This document shows, one piece after another, positions 57,716-64,000 of a DNA stretch of 64,000 bases. Numbering within the stretch: the first letter of the stretch is position 1; each line of letters begins with the position of its first letter. The translations under genes and the position numbers were made by a program. This DNA comes from Takakia lepidozioides (Eukaryota; Streptophyta; Takakiopsida; Takakiales; Takakiaceae), in the NCBI GenBank assembly GCA_030704615.1, contig CM060732.1:3906001-3970000 (forward strand), written 5' to 3'. A model generated the notes under the pieces. The model was not told the DNA's origin and ran no database searches. It saw only the letters and a program-made list of their open reading frames with translations.

Positions 57716-57883
57716 GTGCGCCGTTTTATTCTCAAGTAAATACTCGTGATTTGTTAATCCATCTCTGGCACAAGGCCCTTCCATTGAAATTGCAATTCTG
57801 AAATCAACAGAGTATTTAGACCAGCCCTGACATCAACACTCATTTCATTGTAATTAGATTGTCCTTGGCTGTGCACGAGGTAT

Positions 57884-60995
<3,112 letters not shown>

Positions 60996-61244
60996 TCATA
61001 TGTCCCCTATAGCCGTTCAAGGCGGGCAGCGATTTTTAGAATGTCATTTTGTCATCGTGGCAAAATGGTGGCAAAAATGTGGCAAAAATGTTCCACGATG
61101 TCGGTTCCACCGTGACAAATTGTTCCGTGGGAAGCGTTAGGTTCTCGTCCCTCCCTTTCTCGTGCGCTTCTTTCCCCCAGCCCTTCTCGCACGCCGGCTT
61201 CCATCGGGCTCCAATGCTGCAGGCGTTTCCTGCACGTGAGTGAG

Positions 61245-61316
61245 TGAACTTGCAAGTGAGTGAGTAACCAGGCGTTTCCTGCAGGTGAGTGAGTGAGTGA
61301 GTGAGTGAGTGAGTGT
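61245..61316 (+). repeat. (GTGA)n microsatellite
   Basis: Two GTGA tracts around a short CAGGCGTTTCCTGCA interval; the second has about nine units. Confidence 0.9.
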
Positions 61317-61509
61317 CATTGCTACGTTCTCTCCTTGGGTATCCTCCCTATCCGAGTACAACTTTACCTTCTTTCTTTATTTCTTTTTGTTTTTATCATC
61401 TTGTTCGCTTCCAGTTAGATACCTGAAGCTGTCGATCTTCTACTGTTGTACCAGTTATTTGTTTTGGTTCGAGAAATCCAATGCAAGTTCGTTTCTGTTG
61501 CAGTTGTGT

Positions 61510-61510
<1 letters not shown>

Positions 61511-61543
<33 letters not shown>
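61511..61543 (+). repeat. Poly(C) tract
   Basis: Thirty-three consecutive C. Such long runs are rare, and the length in the assembly may be unreliable. Confidence 0.9.
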
Positions 61544-61544
<1 letters not shown>

Positions 61545-61604
61545 CCTGTAGCAATGGGCTTCACTGATGCTTTTCTAATGCTTTTCTAATGCTATGTTGC
61601 TATT

Positions 61605-61920
61605 TAGCTGAGTTGCTATGCTGCAGCAGTATGAACCAGCGCCTGCATTTGTTTCTGGCGATGGATGATCAGAGGGAGCCGACGATGCTAAGCCTCTGCA
61701 TTGGCTGACGGGTCATGACACAAAGTCAAGGACAATGTGGTGAGGGCACATCTTCTTCAATCTATTTCAGCCTGGTTTGCCCTCTCATCAGACTCGTCCC
61801 TGATTTTGCATGTTGTATTGTGTAAGTTAGCTCGTTGGGTGGATCTATGGTGGTTTAGAGTGATTAGGGCTTGGTCGCCATCGACAATCAAATGAGGAAG
61901 ACCGTCAGTTCCACGCAGCA
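61605..61920 (+). repeat. Direct repeat, first copy
   Basis: Nearly identical to 62447-62757 (GAGTTGCTATGCTGCAGCAG start, CCGTCAGTTCCACGCA end), with a few substitutions. Part of it also matches 13360-13450, tying it to the PPR leader family. Confidence 0.9.
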
Positions 61921-62004
61921 ATCCCTGCTGCCGTAGAAGGCAAACCGTGCCTTGGTCTTCTCAATAGTGGCATTGATAGCAAGTGTCAGTGCGCTATCAG
62001 GTGA

Positions 62005-62176
62005 AGTGGGAGCGGCAGCAGTAGCAACACACCTAACACACATGTACTGTGGTTGGGGGCCTCTACATACTCCAAGACTGGCAGGTAACCGAAGTGGGAG
62101 CGGCAGCAGCAACAACACACCTAACACACATGTACTGTGGCTGGGGGCCTCTACATACTCCAAGACTGGCAGGTAA
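62005..62176 (+). repeat. Tandem duplication of about 80 bp
   Basis: GTGGGAGCGGCAGCAG..CTACATACTCCAAGACTGGCAGGTAACC occurs twice in a row, differing at two or three positions. Confidence 0.9.
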
Positions 62177-62446
62177 CCTTTCTCCCTCTTGCTTCTTTAT
62201 CTTGTTGGCGGATTTATGAGTCCCTGTGGATCAATAGCTACAAGAGACCAGCAGGGGTGGATGGTGCATGGGCACTCATAAAGGCACCTTCTTCTCACAT
62301 CGATTGGTAGCAAGAGCAAGGAGCTGTCACGGCAAGGCAGCCTGAATGACACAAAGTGCTGTTGACTACTCATCTCAAGAGGTTTTCATGTTTGACAAGC
62401 ACTATGAGTCCTTTGTGAAATCGGGCGAGGCTCCTTTAGCACCGTG

Positions 62447-62757
62447 AGTTGCTATGCTGCAGCAGTATGAACCAGCGCCTGCATCTGTTTCTGGCGACGG
62501 ATGATCAGAGGGAGCCGGCAATGCTAAGCCTCTGCATTGGCTGACGGGTCATGACACAAAGTCAAGGACAATGTGGTGAGGGCACCTCTTCTTCAATCTA
62601 TTTCAGCCTGGTTTGCCCTCTCATCAGACTCGTCCCTGATTTTGCATGTTGTATTGTGTAAGTTAGCTCGTTGGGTGGATCTATGGTGGTTTAGAGTGAT
62701 TAGGGCCTGGTTGCCATCAACAATCAAGTGAGGAAGACCGTCAGTTCCACGCAACAT
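62447..62757 (+). repeat. Direct repeat, second copy
   Basis: Partner of 61605-61920 about 840 bp upstream. The intervening DNA holds the 80-bp tandem duplication and unrelated sequence. Confidence 0.9.
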
Positions 62758-62973
62758 TCGTGTCGAGGCATTTTTCTGCTCCCAAGTCCCCTGTACATCT
62801 CCAAGTTGACGTTGCATTACGAAGGTGTCGGGGATATCTGCCAATCCACTGCTCTATGTAGAATGAGCTCCACATAAACCATGGCTGCTAAGGAATAGTT
62901 GATTTGATGTTTGAATAAGTCATCACCCCACAATGACAAGCTCACCTCACGTGCCCTATGGCGGAAATGTTCG

Positions 62974-63249
62974 TCAATGCAGGAATGGTATTCCCCATAA
63001 AATTGCCCGCTCTATTGGCCACAGACGATTGATGTGATGCATTTTGACATATTGTTTGTATCGTGTCAAGGACCACTTGTCACCCACAAGAAAATGTGCC
63101 CACCTTTCCTCTGCCAAAATTACCCGGCTATGATATGCTTCCCAATTCACTTGGTGCCTTGCCCCTTTACGGTACCGCTTCTCGGATGGTCCGGCAAGCC
63201 CAGGATCTTCTGGTGGTTGACGCCGCCGGTCTTGACCTCCTCCAGACAT
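62974..63249 (-). CDS. Unidentified small ORF
   Basis: A frame of about 91 codons starting MSGGGQDRRRQPPEDPGLAG, basic at first, then WEAYHSRVILAEERWAHFLV and VKMHHINRLWPIERAILWG. It looks like an exon (Trp- and His-rich, ordered), perhaps of a transposon protein, but no family is recognised and no neighbour frame continues it. Confidence 0.3.
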   Translation of the reverse strand: MSGGGQDRRRQPPEDPGLAGPSEKRYRKGARHQVNWEAYHSRVILAEERWAHFLVGDKWSLTRYKQYVKMHHINRLWPIERAILWGIPFLH

Positions 63250-63350
63250 TTTCTAGCACAAAAAATTCTACGCCACTACCAACCTTGCCTACAATGTATT
63301 TTTCGCAAACTTGTTAACTGTGTCAAGTTAAATAAACACAGTGTGAAACT

Positions 63351-63436
63351 AACTAGAATAAAACTAGTTATTTGTATTTAACACTTGGATTTAGTTCAAG
63401 TGTTAAGTCAGGTGTCAAGTTTGAGCTTGACACCTG
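63351..63436. repeat. Three consecutive hairpins
   Basis: AACTAG..CTAGTT (63351-63369), TTAACACTTG..CAAGTGTTAA (63378-63406, 10-bp arms) and CAGGTGTCAAG..CTTGACACCTG (63409-63436, 11-bp arms). Confidence 0.85.
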
Positions 63437-63439
63437 TAC

Positions 63440-64000
63440 CATCTTATCTTCACGAGCGTCAGTCGCGCAGCGCATCTCTCTCGTTGAGCCTGCGCGACCG
63501 AGCTCCTTCAGTCGTTTAGAACTGAGTGTGCTTATGATGGGAGGATAGGTTTGTTGTGGGGTGGAGTCCCCCATAGCTTGGGGTGCCCCTGGCTCGACTA
63601 TTATCTGAAAGAGTGATGACGAGATGGATTTCATGTTTCTTGTGTTAAGAGTGTGTCCTTTAGCTTTTATCTCACTCGAGAGAGATGAGCTTGTTTCTAT
63701 GAGTGCCAGAGGTGAGTTTAGTTTTAGCACTTGTGGTTTTTGTTTTGAAAGTGAGAGAAGTGATTATCTGTGTTCAGGTAATTTTTAGTTAAAAAGATGT
63801 AACTTTGGCCACTGGAGCGATGGTTGAAAAGCGCGGTGAAGCCTTCTACTGTCTATCAGCGTTGTCATCATGGTTGCCATCATAAGGCTGACGGTGTGAC
63901 AATGGCGGCGCCTTCCAGTGCCTAGGTTGAACGTATATGCCCGGAGCATACTGGTCACCGCCAACCTGTGCATTACGTGCCACCGCCGGTGCGGAAGCCG
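63440..64000. other. No gene recognised
   Basis: The remaining DNA to the window edge holds only short frames without family motifs. Confidence 0.4.

Larger units (their letters stand above)
53830..57720 (+). mobile_element. hAT-type element with palindrome-array ends
   Basis: Left array (54063-54945), transposase remnant (55345-56545) and inverted right array (56834-57715). A candidate left terminus, CAGGGTTGCACACG at 53830-53843, fits the CAGGG start common in hAT ends; the right terminus was not found and may have been lost at the Ty3 relic. A SINE interrupts the right array. Confidence 0.6.

Overview
The window is nuclear DNA of a land plant, most likely a seed-free one (lycophyte, fern or bryophyte; I cannot name the species). 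The evidence is a spliceosomal host gene of plant type, many decayed PPR-DYW gene pieces, a PTI1-like kinase fragment, Ty3, L1-like, hAT, MULE-like and Helitron-like elements, and several tRNA-headed SINEs. Nothing bacterial or viral in the usual sense is present. Most of the window is layered transposable-element debris.

The one clearly intact host gene is DNA polymerase alpha subunit B (POLA2) on the minus strand, 37762-50568. All 16 coding exons could be located; the 15 junctions have GT/AG sites and keep phase, giving about 673 codons. Its introns carry two non-LTR retrotransposon copies in opposite orientation, each with a target-site duplication (13 and 16 bp), plus rearranged pieces of a third copy. 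A further gene that I cannot name may lie upstream on the same strand (about 51.7-53.8 kb).

Region by region: 1-9.9 kb holds a MULE-like transposase relic (minus) between two arrays of a short palindrome (TAGTCGGTGCAGACTA type), then a plus-strand multi-exon gene relic with a ParB/sulfiredoxin-like DGNHR domain and a possible methyltransferase-like tail. 10-18 kb holds PPR-DYW pseudogene pieces, a PTI1-like kinase 3' fragment and two Helitron-like 3' ends. 18.1-22.6 kb is an L1-like LINE whose middle is inverted. 22.6-25.9 kb holds a second copy of the ParB-like gene, with its own palindrome family (GTGCGGTGCCGCAC type). 26-31.5 kb contains a coiled-coil gag-like relic (minus) and the 5' end and gag of a Ty3 element joined to another DYW fragment. 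32-37.7 kb is SINEs, low-complexity DNA and a LINE tail. 53.8-57.7 kb is a hAT element whose transposase remnant sits between two oppositely oriented arrays of about 51-bp palindromic units (TGCGACCACC...GGTGGTCGCA). 57.9-61.0 kb is a Ty3 pol relic. 61-64 kb is duplicated PPR-associated sequence, simple repeats and hairpins.

The most unusual theme is that locally private families of short palindromes surround transposase or ParB-like genes. Two loci combine a ParB-like domain with dispersed near-perfect palindromes. This resembles a parS/ParB arrangement, but binding is entirely hypothetical and both gene copies are broken.
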